Below, one piece after another: positions 37,151 to 46,995 of a stretch of DNA of 64,000 nucleotides (position 1 is the stretch's first letter; each line of letters opens with the position of its first letter). The notes beneath the pieces were generated by a model. That model was given only the letters and a program-made list of their open reading frames with translations. It was not told the DNA's origin and searched no databases. Source of the DNA: Formosa sp. L2A11 (GTDB taxonomy: Bacteria; Bacteroidota; Bacteroidia; Flavobacteriales; Flavobacteriaceae); NCBI RefSeq assembly GCF_009796865.1, contig NZ_CP047028.1, positions 3,410,001-3,474,000 of the forward strand, given 5' to 3'. The translations under genes and the position numbers were made by a program.

Positions 37151-38254
37151 TTAGTTTTTAAAAGGAATAACCATATTCCAAGTTTTTGTTCCATTTCCAA
37201 ATCCACCAGGACCGTCCATAGTTGCAAAAAATATATGTGTAGGCTTACCATCTTCTACTAACACAAACGGACGTTCTAATTGTCCTTGTGTTATAGTTTT
37301 GCCATTATCCCAATGTACAGTTTTGGTATAGGCTTTTGGATTTTTATCTACTTCCCACTGCAATCCATCTTTAGAATGTGCTAAAAGTCCATCGCCAGCA
37401 GTTCCTGTTATAGTACCTCGTTGGTCTTTTGCTACCATATAAAAGCCCGTAGCATCACCCCAAATATGAGGATCTTCAATTTCGCCAAAATGATCTACAG
37501 AAAATAACGGTTTATCTCCCATAACGGTATATTTACCATCATAAGACGGTGCCGTTGCTACACCAATATTCATGTCTCCATTTGTAATACCATCTGCCTT
37601 ATAATCACGCCCTTTAAAAAGTAAGACTACAGATCCGTCGTCTTTAATTAAAGGTGATGGATTAGAGGTTAAATAGCTATAAAATGAATTTGGTTTTACA
37701 TCTAAGATAGGTGTATCTAAACGTACCCATGGTCCGTTTGGACTTTTAGATGTTGCCATACCAATACGTTTTCCCCAACGCCCAGCAATACACCATTTAC
37801 TTTTTAAATCGAATTGATTTACATTTTCTAAAGTAACATCTTCAAAAGGATGCGTAGATCCCATATAATACAAAATGTAAGTATCTTTATACTTTACAAT
37901 TTTAGGATTATGGCAAGAACGTCCGTCCCAAAACTGAGCGCCTCGTGCTCCAAGAGCAACCTCTTGAAATGTATAAGGTCCTTCAGGTGTTTTTGAAGTA
38001 GCATGTACTATTTCTGAGGCAATCATCCAACCTGGGTGGAATGGCAAATATTTTGGCCAGCGCGAGGCATACATATTATAAATACCATCATTGCCTTTTA
38101 TTACAGAACTCCCCCAAACCCAATAACCATCCATTTCAAGACCGCCATGTACTGGTGCCTCTGCTAGATTTTCGCTCATATTATTTTGTGCATGTAAAAT
38201 ACATGTACACATACATAGCAGCATGAATAAGATGTAAGTTCTAACTATTTTCAT
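37151..38254 (-). CDS. Five-bladed beta-propeller glycoside hydrolase (GH43/GH117-like)
   Basis: A 367-residue secreted protein (signal peptide to CILHAQ) with repeated propeller strands: YWVWGSSVIKGNDGIYNMYAS, FWDGRSCHNPKIVKYKDTYILYY, IGMATSKSPNGPW and GEIEDPHIWGDATGFYMVAKD. The Asp and Glu in DGRS and GEIEDPHIW are candidate catalytic acids, as in clan GH-F propellers. Similar proteins are often labelled only as glycoside hydrolase family protein or sucrase. I cannot place it in a numbered CAZy family. It heads the unit with the MFS transporter and esterase, about 160 nt after its predicted promoter. Confidence 0.72.
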   Translation of the reverse strand: MKIVRTYILFMLLCMCTCILHAQNNMSENLAEAPVHGGLEMDGYWVWGSSVIKGNDGIYNMYASRWPKYLPFHPGWMIASEIVHATSKTPEGPYTFQEVALGARGAQFWDGRSCHNPKIVKYKDTYILYYMGSTHPFEDVTLENVNQFDLKSKWCIAGRWGKRIGMATSKSPNGPWVRLDTPILDVKPNSFYSYLTSNPSPLIKDDGSVVLLFKGRDYKADGITNGDMNIGVATAPSYDGKYTVMGDKPLFSVDHFGEIEDPHIWGDATGFYMVAKDQRGTITGTAGDGLLAHSKDGLQWEVDKNPKAYTKTVHWDNGKTITQGQLERPFVLVEDGKPTHIFFATMDGPGGFGNGTKTWNMVIPFKN

Positions 38255-38412
38255 TTTTAAATTGATTTGTTATCTGTTTAAAATGACTTTGATTTGCTTT
38301 TAAAAAATTCACCCAATTTGAATTTTTATCGCCTTGGATGAATTTTAAACCAATTCTAACACGCCTTAAAAAATTAACTACTTTCTTTAAGACTTAATAA
38401 ACAATAACTACT

Positions 38413-38481
38413 GCAATCTAATTTTTGTTTACCAAAAATTGAATAAATTATCGTTCAAAGACTATAACACATTAACCATTT
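38413..38481 (-). promoter_or_regulatory. Promoter and operator of the propeller-MFS unit (site D)
   Basis: A CAATCTA element (38414-38420) has its TA in the same register as the other sites, 44 nt from the core TATAACACATT (38463-38473). The core is flanked by GTTCA (38453-38457) and AACCATTT (38474-38481). It lies downstream of the SusD terminator and about 160 nt before the gene start, leaving a long 5' leader. Confidence 0.52.
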
Positions 38482-38854
38482 TTACTGTTTTATATAGTAT
38501 TAATAGGCTTTCTGAGGATTTACATGATTTAAAAATTAATTTAGTATACCATTTAAAACAGTATTCATTTTTCACTCTATTCAGACTATTAAAGTTGTCT
38601 TATTTTATAATTATTTTTCTTGGAAACTGCTTTTTTGGCATCCTTTATTTTATAATATTTTTAAGAATTTATTAATTAATTTAAATCCTTTTAGAAGAGA
38701 AAAAAGAACTAAAGAGGCCAATTTAAAAGCTGTATTAAAACTACAGTTTACACTTTAGAACTTAATACCATATTACTGTACAAAATAAAATTTAACCTTA
38801 AATAACGTTCTATTTTAAATAAAACAACTACATCTTTCATTAAAACTAAGACAT
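38482..38854. other. Gene-free AT-rich spacer
   Basis: This 373-nt stretch between the propeller-unit operator and the SusD terminator is strongly AT-rich. I see no gene, hairpin or repeat in it on either strand; the small frame at 38439-38675 on the plus strand has no protein-like features. Confidence 0.5.
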
Positions 38855-38890
38855 AAAAAAAGCAGTTACGATAGAACCGCAACTGCTTTT
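38855..38890 (-). terminator. Rho-independent terminator after SusD
   Basis: AAAAGCAGTT (38858-38867) pairs perfectly with AACTGCTTTT (38881-38890) around a 13-nt loop. On the transcribed strand it is followed by a run of T (plus A-run 38855-38861). It lies about 40 nt after the SusD stop codon. Confidence 0.92.
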
Positions 38891-38931
38891 AAAGTTAACT
38901 ATAAATAGATACCAGAATTATAAGAATACGC

Positions 38932-40824
38932 TTACCATCCAGGATTTTGTAATAACTCAGGGTTTAATCTGATTTGATCTGATCCAATAGGATCCAGATA
39001 ATTATCTATAGAAAAGTTTCTATTTCCTGCAATATCTAAAATTAAGGCACCTGGTTTAGTTGTTGCTATACCTGCATAACTAGACACTGATTGTTCTGTA
39101 CTAGTTGTACCATACGAAAATGCCGTTGGAATATAAATTGTAGAAGTTGGATTCTTAGGATCGATCGCTGTTTCAAACTCTGTACCATCTACATATGTTG
39201 TTGTAACAGCATGGCTAAGTTCTTCTTCGGCAATACCCCAACGTTTTAAATCGTTGAAACGTTGATTTTCGCCAAATAACTCGATAGCACGCTCTCTACG
39301 TATTTCTCCTAACATAGTTAAGTCTGAAAATGGTGCAATTAATGCATTTGTTAAAGGCGCAACATTAGAACGTTCTCTAATTTTATTGATAGAGATATCT
39401 AAATCACCATCAGAAATAGCACCTCCACCTAATTCTACTGTAGCTTCTGCATACGTTAAAAGAACCTCTGCATAACGTAAATAAGGATAATTAAAAGATT
39501 CATCTTTAGTCTCTCTTAATTTATATTCGGTAGTAAACTTAACTCCACGATAACCGATATTACGTCCTGCTCCTGGGTTTGTTAATTGTGGTACATATCT
39601 ATAATCATAATTAGTACCTGCATCTGCGAAGTCTACACCATATTGTGCTCCACCTCCTTCTACACTATTTCCCCAGCCCCAGTATTCTACTAAAGGTTCG
39701 CTAACTAAACTAGTTAAACGATAATCACGATTTTGAAATTCTGAATTCATTAAATCGTAACCTTCAAAGACAGAAGAGTGTTGTACTGGTAAACCATCTG
39801 TACATAAGTACATATCCATTAATTTACGAGATGGTGTATGTGCTTTAGAGTGTGTTAAGTTTTTATTTATTCTTCTTAATGTATAATCGTAAACTGTTTG
39901 AATGATGTACTCTTTATTATTTGCTTTAGATAAGCCTGCAGGGTTAGAACCTCCATCTTCTAAATTAAATAGATAATATAAATTTCTATCTCCGAATTGT
40001 TCGCGATAATCCCACAATTGATAAGCACCACTATTCATAACCGCTAGAGATTGCTCTTTAGCTTCAGAAAACAACTCGTCTACACTTGGGTATTCTGCAG
40101 GTTTATTAGATCCTGCTCCTGTGCTAACACCGTCTCCATCTGTAGTAGTACCTACATATTTTTCCCAAGTTGCTTCATATAACGCCACACGTGCTTTAAA
40201 TGCTCTAGCCGCTTCTGTTGAAAGTTTCCCTTTTTCTGAATCTGGAATGCTATTTTCTGTAGGCAAATCTGCTATAGCAACATCTAAATCACTAAGAATT
40301 TGATATACCACTTCGTAACGACTGTTTCTTGGCCCGTATAATTCTTCAGAATCTACATCTAGAGAACGTGTAACTATTGGTACACCTCCAAATCGTTGTA
40401 ACAAATTAAAGTGACACCAAGCTCTAAAGAAATAAGCTATTGCAACAGATCCTGCAATTTCTGACTGATCTCCATCGTATTCTGCTGCTTTTTCGATGAG
40501 TTGATTTGGTTCTCTTAATTGGCCATAATTACCTGACCAAACAGCATCTGATGTAGGTATAATGGATTGACCTTGTCCGTAAGACGGAGAAATATCAAGA
40601 TTTCCTGATAAATCTGAAGATTCATCTCCTGCATCATATCCTAAAGATGCACGGTAAAAATAATTTGCAGCTGTTTCAAACTGTTCTGCAGTTTTAAAAT
40701 ACACTGCTTCTGTAACAGAATCTAGTGGTTCTTGGTCTAAATAATCTGAGCATCCAGTAAACATGAATACTGAGACTACGGTTGCTAACCCTATTCTTTT
40801 TATATTATAATGTGTGTTTTTCAT
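38932..40824 (-). CDS. SusD-like glycan-binding lipoprotein
   Basis: A 630-residue surface lipoprotein (MFTGC, Cys25) of the SusD/RagB family: SDYLDQEPLDSVTEAVYF at the start, AYFFRAWCHFNLLQRFGGVPIV with the typical tetratricopeptide helices, YLRYAEVLLTYAEA, and IRRERAIELFGENQRFNDLKRW near residue 490. It binds the polysaccharide or large oligosaccharides and closes over the SusC channel. It starts 23 nt after the SusC stop and is followed by a strong terminator, so the pair forms its own transcript. It is the only SusD in the window. Confidence 0.97.
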   Translation of the reverse strand: MKNTHYNIKRIGLATVVSVFMFTGCSDYLDQEPLDSVTEAVYFKTAEQFETAANYFYRASLGYDAGDESSDLSGNLDISPSYGQGQSIIPTSDAVWSGNYGQLREPNQLIEKAAEYDGDQSEIAGSVAIAYFFRAWCHFNLLQRFGGVPIVTRSLDVDSEELYGPRNSRYEVVYQILSDLDVAIADLPTENSIPDSEKGKLSTEAARAFKARVALYEATWEKYVGTTTDGDGVSTGAGSNKPAEYPSVDELFSEAKEQSLAVMNSGAYQLWDYREQFGDRNLYYLFNLEDGGSNPAGLSKANNKEYIIQTVYDYTLRRINKNLTHSKAHTPSRKLMDMYLCTDGLPVQHSSVFEGYDLMNSEFQNRDYRLTSLVSEPLVEYWGWGNSVEGGGAQYGVDFADAGTNYDYRYVPQLTNPGAGRNIGYRGVKFTTEYKLRETKDESFNYPYLRYAEVLLTYAEATVELGGGAISDGDLDISINKIRERSNVAPLTNALIAPFSDLTMLGEIRRERAIELFGENQRFNDLKRWGIAEEELSHAVTTTYVDGTEFETAIDPKNPTSTIYIPTAFSYGTTSTEQSVSSYAGIATTKPGALILDIAGNRNFSIDNYLDPIGSDQIRLNPELLQNPGW

Positions 40825-40847
40825 ATTCTTTAAATTAAAAGTTTTAA

Positions 40848-43800
40848 TTAAAATGCCAGTTCAAGTCCAAAGATCAATGCAGATGTAAAAGGAATCATAT
40901 CACCTTGTCTTGTCGAATCACCAAACTCTGGGTCTAATCCATCTTTTATATTTGAAATTGTAAACAAATCGTTTCCTGTTATAGATAATCTTACTTTATC
41001 CATTCCCATTTTATCTAAAACATCTTGTGGTAATGCATACCCTACAGATATTGCTTTAGCTCTTAAATAAGCTGCTTTAATAACACCTATATCATTTAAA
41101 TCTCCATAATTCCATGTTTTTCTAGCAGTGGTTCTAAATGCTGCTGGTGTTTTTGAATTTGAATTTTCTGCTGTCCAAGTCTTATTTGTAAAAGTAGGAT
41201 TTTGGTTTGTCCACCATTGCATAAAAGGATAAGATAAAGAACCTGTTCTAACAATATTTACTTCTGCCACCCCTTGAAAGAATGCACTAAAATCGAAGCT
41301 TTTATAAGTAAACCCTAAGTTAATACCAAAACTTTTATGAGGATTAGCATCACCTATGTACACTAAATCATCTTCATTAATAAGACCATCTCCACTCACA
41401 TCTACTCGATTAACTGTTCCAGGTACTAAACGATCTGCACTTCTATAATTTGGTAACTTCGTACCATCCTTCATTTCTTGAGTTGAAGGGTCTTCAAATC
41501 CAACTTGATTATAATAATTTAATACTTGGTCTTCTGTTTTTAATAAACCATCTGTTTTATAAGCATAAATAGCATTTAAAGGTTTTCCTTCAATAATACT
41601 ATTTGAGCCTATACTAATAGAATTTTTACCTTCCATACGTTTAACTTCACTTTCGTTATCCCAGAATGCAAGACCTACGCGATAAGTAAAATCGTCTCCA
41701 ATGCGATCTCTCCAGTTTAATGACAATTCGTAACCTTTAGTTTCGAAATCACCACTATTTGTTTTTGGAGCCGTAACACCTAATATATTTGGATATGTAA
41801 CGTTAATTAACATACCGTCATTTTTACGAATAAAATATTCTGCAGTACCGGTTAATCTATTATTTAATAATCCAAAATCCACTGCAATGTTACTTGTAGA
41901 CACACGCTCCCAAGTACGATCTAAAGAAGATAATCCATTAATATAAGATGTTGCTGCCAATTGCGGCGTACTACCAAATAATACGGTACCATTACCAATA
42001 TTAGAGTAATAATCGTATGCGGTTATACTTGTTACAGAACCTGTTTCTCCATAAGAAGCACGTAATTTTAACAGATTAATAACGCTATCATCCATAAAAG
42101 ACATCTCAGAAAGCACTATACCTGTAGATGCGCCAAAGAAATTTTTCCATCTATAATCTGGGTGTAAACGAGAAGACCCATCACGACGCCCTAAGACTTC
42201 TAATAAATAAATACCATTGTAATCGTAATTAATTTTTCCTAAATAAGATACTAAAGCAACATTATTACTTCCTCCACTATTTGTTTGTGTAGTTACATCA
42301 AAAGCATTTAAATCGTTTAAAGATGCATCTACTAAATTAGAACGAGACATAAAGTATTTCTCTGTTTCGGTTAATTCTGCAGTATACCCAGCCATAACTC
42401 CTAGATTATGGTTTCCGAATGAACGGTTGTAATTTAATTGAAAAATATGATTTTGGAATACATAATCTGCTTCTGTTACTTCTAATTTAGAGTTAACTAA
42501 AGTTGTTGGTGTACCTGTTACATTACCTTCCCAATCATACATTGTTACTGGTTTCCATGTTTTATTTTTTCTATTTTCTGTTATTGATATGTTTCCAAAG
42601 TAAGAGAAGTTTAATCCTTCAATATACTTGTCTAAGTCTAATGTAATTTTACCACCTAAACGAAATATATTAGTACGATCTTTAACACGACCACCTTCTT
42701 TTAAAAATGCAAGAGGGTTGTTTGACCCAAAATTATCGTAAAACTGTCCAGCTGGATTATACAATGGAAAAATATTCATGTCTTGAATACCATACCCTAC
42801 ACCTTGAGTTGGAGTATCAATAATATCACTATTGTATGAAATATTAAAATCTGTTTTTACTAAATCATTAACCTTGTACGACACATTTGTACGGAAGTTG
42901 TAACGTTTTTGTCCGTCGTAAACAAAAGATATTGGAGAGCGCTCGTTTGCATACCCAAAAGATGATCTATACGTTGCATTCTCATTACCTCCAGACAAAG
43001 AAAAATCATGACGTTCTGTGATGGTTGTACCATATACGGCATCAAACTGGCTCGTATCAGAAAGATACATATCCTTACCTAACCAGTAATAAGAATCTGG
43101 TGCCATAGGCATAGTTCCATTTGATATCATCATAAACTCATCTTCTGTAAATAATTTAAAACTTGTTGCTGCTGTTTGAGCATTTCCATCTCCATCTACA
43201 AAGTTTACAGCATCATTTCTACCTGCTACTAACCAAGCATCTGCCCACTCTTTCATATTAGCAACAGGGAAGTCTTTTGCAAAGTTTAATTGCGTTTCTC
43301 CTTTATAGCTAATTTGCATTTTCCCTTCTTTACCTTTTTTAGTAGTTACCAAAATAACACCTCCAGCAGCTTTAGTACCAAAAATTGCAGCAGAAGCATC
43401 TTTTAATACAGAATAGGTTTCAATATCGTTAGCGTTAATTGCTGATAAATCACTTTGAGAAATTTCAACACCATCTAATAAGATAAGCGGACTCATACTA
43501 TTTACAGAAATATCTCCACGAATTTTAATATCCGTTCCTTCTACACCAGGGCGCGAAGATGTACGTGTTACAACTAAACCAGGAACCTCTCCTTGTAAAG
43601 CTAATACCGCACTAGAAGTACCTTTACCTTTTACAACATCGTCTCCTTTTACTTGCGCTACAGATCCTGTAAGTGTTGCTTTTTTCTGAGTACCAAAACC
43701 AACTACAATAACTTCATCTAGTTCACTAATATTAGTTTCTAATTGAATGTTTAATTTTGTATTACCCGCTACAGAAACTTCTTGAGTTATAAAACCAATA

Positions 43801-44105
43801 GAACTAAATATAAGAACAGAAGTTGTAGATGGAACCTCTAAAGAATAATTACCATCAAAATCTGTTACAGTTCCTACACCTTGCACACCCTTTAAAATAA
43901 CATTTACTCCAGCTAATGGCATACCATCATCTACAGCGGTTACATTTCCAGTAATGGTTAGGTTTTGTTCCCTTACACTTGCTTCATTAACTAATTTATA
44001 CGTATCGTTTACAGCGAATAAGCTGCTATAAGATAAGCTTAGCAATAAGGCCATAAACAAGGCTGGCTTTATCGAAGACTTTTTAAAATTATAATTCTTA
44101 TACAT
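40848..44105 (-). CDS. SusC-like TonB-dependent outer-membrane transporter
   Basis: A 1085-residue outer-membrane receptor. After the signal peptide (SYSSLFA) comes a carboxypeptidase-regulatory-like domain (LTITGNVTAVDDGMPLAGVNVIL, about residues 48-125). Next is the plug starting at LDEVIVVGFGTQKKATLTGSV with SPLILLDGVEI and the SusC-typical SVLKDASAAIFGTKAAGGVILVTTKKG. The rest is the 22-strand barrel, ending GLELAF. It imports oligosaccharides using TonB energy. There is no N-terminal sigma/anti-sigma signalling extension, which favours regulation by a separate sensor. Its promoter has the shared operator about 220-290 nt upstream. Confidence 0.97.
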   Translation of the reverse strand: MYKNYNFKKSSIKPALFMALLLSLSYSSLFAVNDTYKLVNEASVREQNLTITGNVTAVDDGMPLAGVNVILKGVQGVGTVTDFDGNYSLEVPSTTSVLIFSSIGFITQEVSVAGNTKLNIQLETNISELDEVIVVGFGTQKKATLTGSVAQVKGDDVVKGKGTSSAVLALQGEVPGLVVTRTSSRPGVEGTDIKIRGDISVNSMSPLILLDGVEISQSDLSAINANDIETYSVLKDASAAIFGTKAAGGVILVTTKKGKEGKMQISYKGETQLNFAKDFPVANMKEWADAWLVAGRNDAVNFVDGDGNAQTAATSFKLFTEDEFMMISNGTMPMAPDSYYWLGKDMYLSDTSQFDAVYGTTITERHDFSLSGGNENATYRSSFGYANERSPISFVYDGQKRYNFRTNVSYKVNDLVKTDFNISYNSDIIDTPTQGVGYGIQDMNIFPLYNPAGQFYDNFGSNNPLAFLKEGGRVKDRTNIFRLGGKITLDLDKYIEGLNFSYFGNISITENRKNKTWKPVTMYDWEGNVTGTPTTLVNSKLEVTEADYVFQNHIFQLNYNRSFGNHNLGVMAGYTAELTETEKYFMSRSNLVDASLNDLNAFDVTTQTNSGGSNNVALVSYLGKINYDYNGIYLLEVLGRRDGSSRLHPDYRWKNFFGASTGIVLSEMSFMDDSVINLLKLRASYGETGSVTSITAYDYYSNIGNGTVLFGSTPQLAATSYINGLSSLDRTWERVSTSNIAVDFGLLNNRLTGTAEYFIRKNDGMLINVTYPNILGVTAPKTNSGDFETKGYELSLNWRDRIGDDFTYRVGLAFWDNESEVKRMEGKNSISIGSNSIIEGKPLNAIYAYKTDGLLKTEDQVLNYYNQVGFEDPSTQEMKDGTKLPNYRSADRLVPGTVNRVDVSGDGLINEDDLVYIGDANPHKSFGINLGFTYKSFDFSAFFQGVAEVNIVRTGSLSYPFMQWWTNQNPTFTNKTWTAENSNSKTPAAFRTTARKTWNYGDLNDIGVIKAAYLRAKAISVGYALPQDVLDKMGMDKVRLSITGNDLFTISNIKDGLDPEFGDSTRQGDMIPFTSALIFGLELAF

Positions 44106-44325
44106 AAATTACTTTTTAGTTATACTTTTAGTTGTTTGTTAAAGTTTGAGTTAAATTTTAAGACATTATAAATGAATTAAAATTTGAGCTTTTCAGATAA
44201 ACACCATTTGGTTTAGGATGATGTTTAAGTAATTTTTTTTTGGTCATAATAGATTGTTTTATGTTAATAATGTTTGCTGAATACCAGATTTAAAACGTTA
44301 ACATTTTATTTGGTGTTTCTGTTAA

Positions 44326-44394
44326 CAATTTTATAAATAATGTCTTATTTATTGTCTAAATCATGATGCTATCTATATAACTTATTACCCATTT
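44326..44394 (-). promoter_or_regulatory. Promoter and operator of the SusCD unit
   Basis: CAATTTTA (44326-44333; TAAAATTG on the transcribed strand) stands exactly 50 nt from the core TATAACTTATT (44376-44386). The core is followed by ACCCATTT (44387-44394); the other half-site is degenerate (ATGCT, 44366-44370). The leader to the SusC start codon is about 220 nt, long enough for post-transcriptional control. Confidence 0.55.
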
Positions 44395-45107
44395 TATGCA
44401 AACTTCTTTTATAAACAGTGGTTTGGGCATTAATTACTATATATGACCTGTTTTTATGTGATATAATTTTATCTGATTCTTAAATTTAACATAGAATTAA
44501 TATTTTTATCATTTTTAAGAATAGTATAATTTGATAAATAAGTAATCTAAATTTCACCTTTATTTTTATCTCTATTATTATTTTTTCACGTCCTGTTAAT
44601 TGTGTGACTCAATAAAAAAATTGGTTTTTAGTGTCTCTAATTTGCTATTAAAAAACACCTAATTATTTGATTATCAATAAAATTAAAAATCCCACTTCAT
44701 CAGACTAAAAGTAGGAAAAACAAGACAAAAACAAACCTTATTTTAATCTATTCTCATAAATAAATACACATAATTTATTTATAGTAAAAAAATATGCCTT
44801 AAACTGATAATTTTACACAAAAAAAGAACATCCGAAGTATTAATATGACCTCGCAGGATTAATTAGAGATTCATTTTAAATAAATTTCTAATTTTAGCAC
44901 TCTGTACTTTTTCTGTTTTATAGTCTGTTATCCTTCTAAACTCAGACAATCTGAGCATCGCTACATTTCTTAATGTTTTGTTAACACAACAACTACTTTT
45001 ATGCTGTATTACATTTTAATTTTCAAAAGATATAATATTGAGACATACCTATTTTAATTTTGAATTACAGTCCATTTAAAACTAATAAAACCCAAACAGT
45101 AGATCAT
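44395..45107. other. Gene-free AT-rich spacer upstream of SusC
   Basis: This 713-nt region lies between the SusC operator and the terminator of the GH88 gene at 45189. I find no coding frame with protein-like content, no tRNA and no clear hairpin with a T-run. It may hold additional SusC control elements or a small RNA, but nothing visible proves either. Confidence 0.5.
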
Positions 45108-45142
45108 AAAAAAACCCTTTTAGAAGAATTTCTAAAAGGGTT
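45108..45142 (-). terminator. Rho-independent terminator after GH88
   Basis: AACCCTTTTAGA (45113-45124) pairs perfectly with TCTAAAAGGGTT (45131-45142) around a 6-nt loop. On the minus strand it is followed by TTTTTTT (plus A-run 45108-45114). It ends the single-gene GH88 unit. Confidence 0.93.
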
Positions 45143-45167
45143 AAAACCAAATGAGATATGTGATCTC

Positions 45168-45183
45168 AAAAAAAAAAAAAAAA
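45168..45183. repeat. 16-nt poly-A homopolymer
   Basis: An uninterrupted run of 16 A (T on the transcribed strand) lies 5 nt beyond the GH88 stop codon. Next to it, on the terminator side, is a small GAGAT-ATGTG-ATCTC inverted repeat (45153-45167). On the transcribed strand the T-run comes before this hairpin, so it is not a standard terminator. It is prone to slippage in replication, transcription and sequencing. Confidence 0.8.
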
Positions 45184-45188
45184 CTAAA

Positions 45189-46421
45189 TTAGTGTTGTGC
45201 CATTTTATGTTCTACTTTTTCTAGTCTTAATAAAGCTTCCATAAAATAGTAATCTGCATATATTATAGGAACATCTATCTCTGAATTATTAGGCAAATGC
45301 CCTGTAGAATGCAGCAATAATGCTTGATTAGTATCTCCGCTTAAATATGTTTTTGTTTCTAACTTATCCATTAATGCTTTTGCTGCATTTGTGTATTTCA
45401 CCTTAAGCGTATCGTCTTTTACTTGGTCTGCAAGTTCTAACATGCCACAAGCTATTAATGCTGCAGCAGAAGCATCTTTAGGAGCATTTGGTATTTTTGG
45501 ATCGTCGAAATCCCAATAAGGAATACCATCTTCTGGTAAACGCTCTAAAAAGTGATCTGCTAATTTAATAGACGTTTCTAAGTATTTAGTGTTTCCTGTT
45601 TCTCTATAAGACATTGCAAAACCATAAATTCCCCAACCTTGGCCTCTAGCCCACATAGACTCGTCTGCATAGCCTTGGTGTGTAATCCCTTTTCTAAATT
45701 TTCCAGTAGCAGCATCGAAAAGTGCCACATGATAAATAGAATAATCTGGTCGTACTAAATACTGCATAGATTTATCTGCATGACTTACAGCAATATTATA
45801 TAAATTTTTATCACCACCATTTTTAGCTGCCCAAAATAGCAGTTCTAAATTCATCATATTATCTATAATGGTGTTGTATCCTAATTTAGGTACTTGTTCT
45901 GGCCAAGATAAAATGGTTCCAACTTTAGGATTATATAACGTTGCTAATGTATCTGCAGCAGCAAGCATTACTGTTTTATATTCCTCATTACCTGTTAATC
46001 TATAACCGTTTCCATAGCTACAATATACCATAAAACCAATATCATGATTATCTGCAGATGTATATGCAATTTCTTTTAAAGGTGCTGTAAATTTTTCTGC
46101 ACCAGATTTTATTTCTGGATCTTTAGAATATTCATAAGCATACCAAAGTACACCTGGCCAAAAGCCAGAACACCAATCTCTAACGCCTACAAAATTCCAA
46201 TCTTTTTGGCCTTTGGTTATATTTCTTGGAAAACTATCGGCAACTGTTAAAGAAGCCAAAGTTGTTTTTACTTTACTTACACTTAAATCAAGTACATGCT
46301 CTGTCTTTACAATTTCTTCGGCAGGAGCAGAAGAAACGGGTACGTCTTTCTTTTTTGAATCGCATCCAATTAACGTGGCAGCACAAAGACAAGCTACGAA
46401 TGTTCCTTTTAGTAAATTCAT
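45189..46421 (-). CDS. GH88 unsaturated glucuronyl hydrolase, lipoprotein
   Basis: A 410-residue lipoprotein (LIGC, Cys20) with the alpha/alpha-six barrel of GH88. Signatures are RDWCSGFWPGVLWYAYE, NHDIGFMVYCSYGNGYRLTG (Asp127 a candidate catalytic residue), IDNMMNLELLFWAA, DESMWARGQGWGIYGFAMSYRETG and DFDDPKIPNAPKDASAAA. It hydrolyses the 4,5-unsaturated uronic acid left at the non-reducing end by the lyases, yielding an unsaturated uronate. It is transcribed alone between an operator promoter and a terminator, and is about two-thirds identical to the GH88 at 53068-54246. Two copies suggest different linkages or cell locations. Confidence 0.93.
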   Translation of the reverse strand: MNLLKGTFVACLCAATLIGCDSKKKDVPVSSAPAEEIVKTEHVLDLSVSKVKTTLASLTVADSFPRNITKGQKDWNFVGVRDWCSGFWPGVLWYAYEYSKDPEIKSGAEKFTAPLKEIAYTSADNHDIGFMVYCSYGNGYRLTGNEEYKTVMLAAADTLATLYNPKVGTILSWPEQVPKLGYNTIIDNMMNLELLFWAAKNGGDKNLYNIAVSHADKSMQYLVRPDYSIYHVALFDAATGKFRKGITHQGYADESMWARGQGWGIYGFAMSYRETGNTKYLETSIKLADHFLERLPEDGIPYWDFDDPKIPNAPKDASAAALIACGMLELADQVKDDTLKVKYTNAAKALMDKLETKTYLSGDTNQALLLHSTGHLPNNSEIDVPIIYADYYFMEALLRLEKVEHKMAQH

Positions 46422-46491
46422 ATATTTAAATCTTTTTAATTTTATAATTAAACCTATACTCTATTTAAACACTGTTGTTTAAATCTTTTTA

Positions 46492-46560
46492 CAATAATAA
46501 AACGCTCTGCCTTCTTTTGGTATAAAATATGAGTCAATATTGATAAATTAAAACCCATTT
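46492..46560 (-). promoter_or_regulatory. Promoter and operator of the single GH88 unit
   Basis: CAATAATA (46492-46499; TATTATTG on the transcribed strand) lies 50 nt from a degenerate core GATAAATTAAA (46542-46552). The core is flanked by AGTCA (46532-46536) and ACCCATTT (46553-46560), the latter identical to the SusC site. The -7 element is 71 nt before the start codon, as at the 7568 promoter. Confidence 0.5.
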
Positions 46561-46709
46561 ACGTTATAAAATCGCCTATTTATGCGGGTTTACAGATTTA
46601 CTTATTAAAAACACGAAATAGATGTTTTAAATTTGAAACTTTAAATCTTTTCTTTTAAAAAGCTTAATTTCCTTAGCTTATATATTTTTAAACACAAAAT
46701 CATACTAAT

Positions 46710-46763
46710 AAAAAAAAAGACCTTAATTCTGTTATATAGAGAGAGATTAGAACTGTATGTCTT
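46710..46763 (-). terminator. Possible weak terminator after the beta-helix unit
   Basis: On the transcribed strand AAGAC...GTCTT with an inner TTCT/AGAA pairing precedes a run of nine T (plus A-run 46710-46718). The stem has internal loops, so it is weak. The 46561-46995 region otherwise shows nothing. Confidence 0.35.
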
Positions 46764-46995
46764 GCTTACAATTTTACTTTTTAGATATTTTTAATATCCT
46801 TATCATCGTCTTCTAACTCTAAAATGTCTGTTGAATTTTAAATGTTGCGACATTGTTTTTTTTTATTGATATTCCTATTTCTACAAGAAGAAAATCAGAT
46901 TATCCTATGGAGAGTTTTAAGTATACGTGAGTAAAACTGAAAAACAGCACTGTTATGATTCAATTTAAAAAAAAAGCATTATTATAATATAATAA

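Noticed and set aside
38439-38675. 78-residue plus-strand frame between SusD and the propeller gene
   Set aside because: It overlaps the predicted operator, is very rich in Phe, Tyr and Ile as expected of random AT-rich DNA, and has no recognisable motif.
46213-46482. 89-residue plus-strand frame overlapping the GH88 5' end and promoter
   Set aside because: It is antisense to the conserved lipobox region, with composition typical of a shadow frame.
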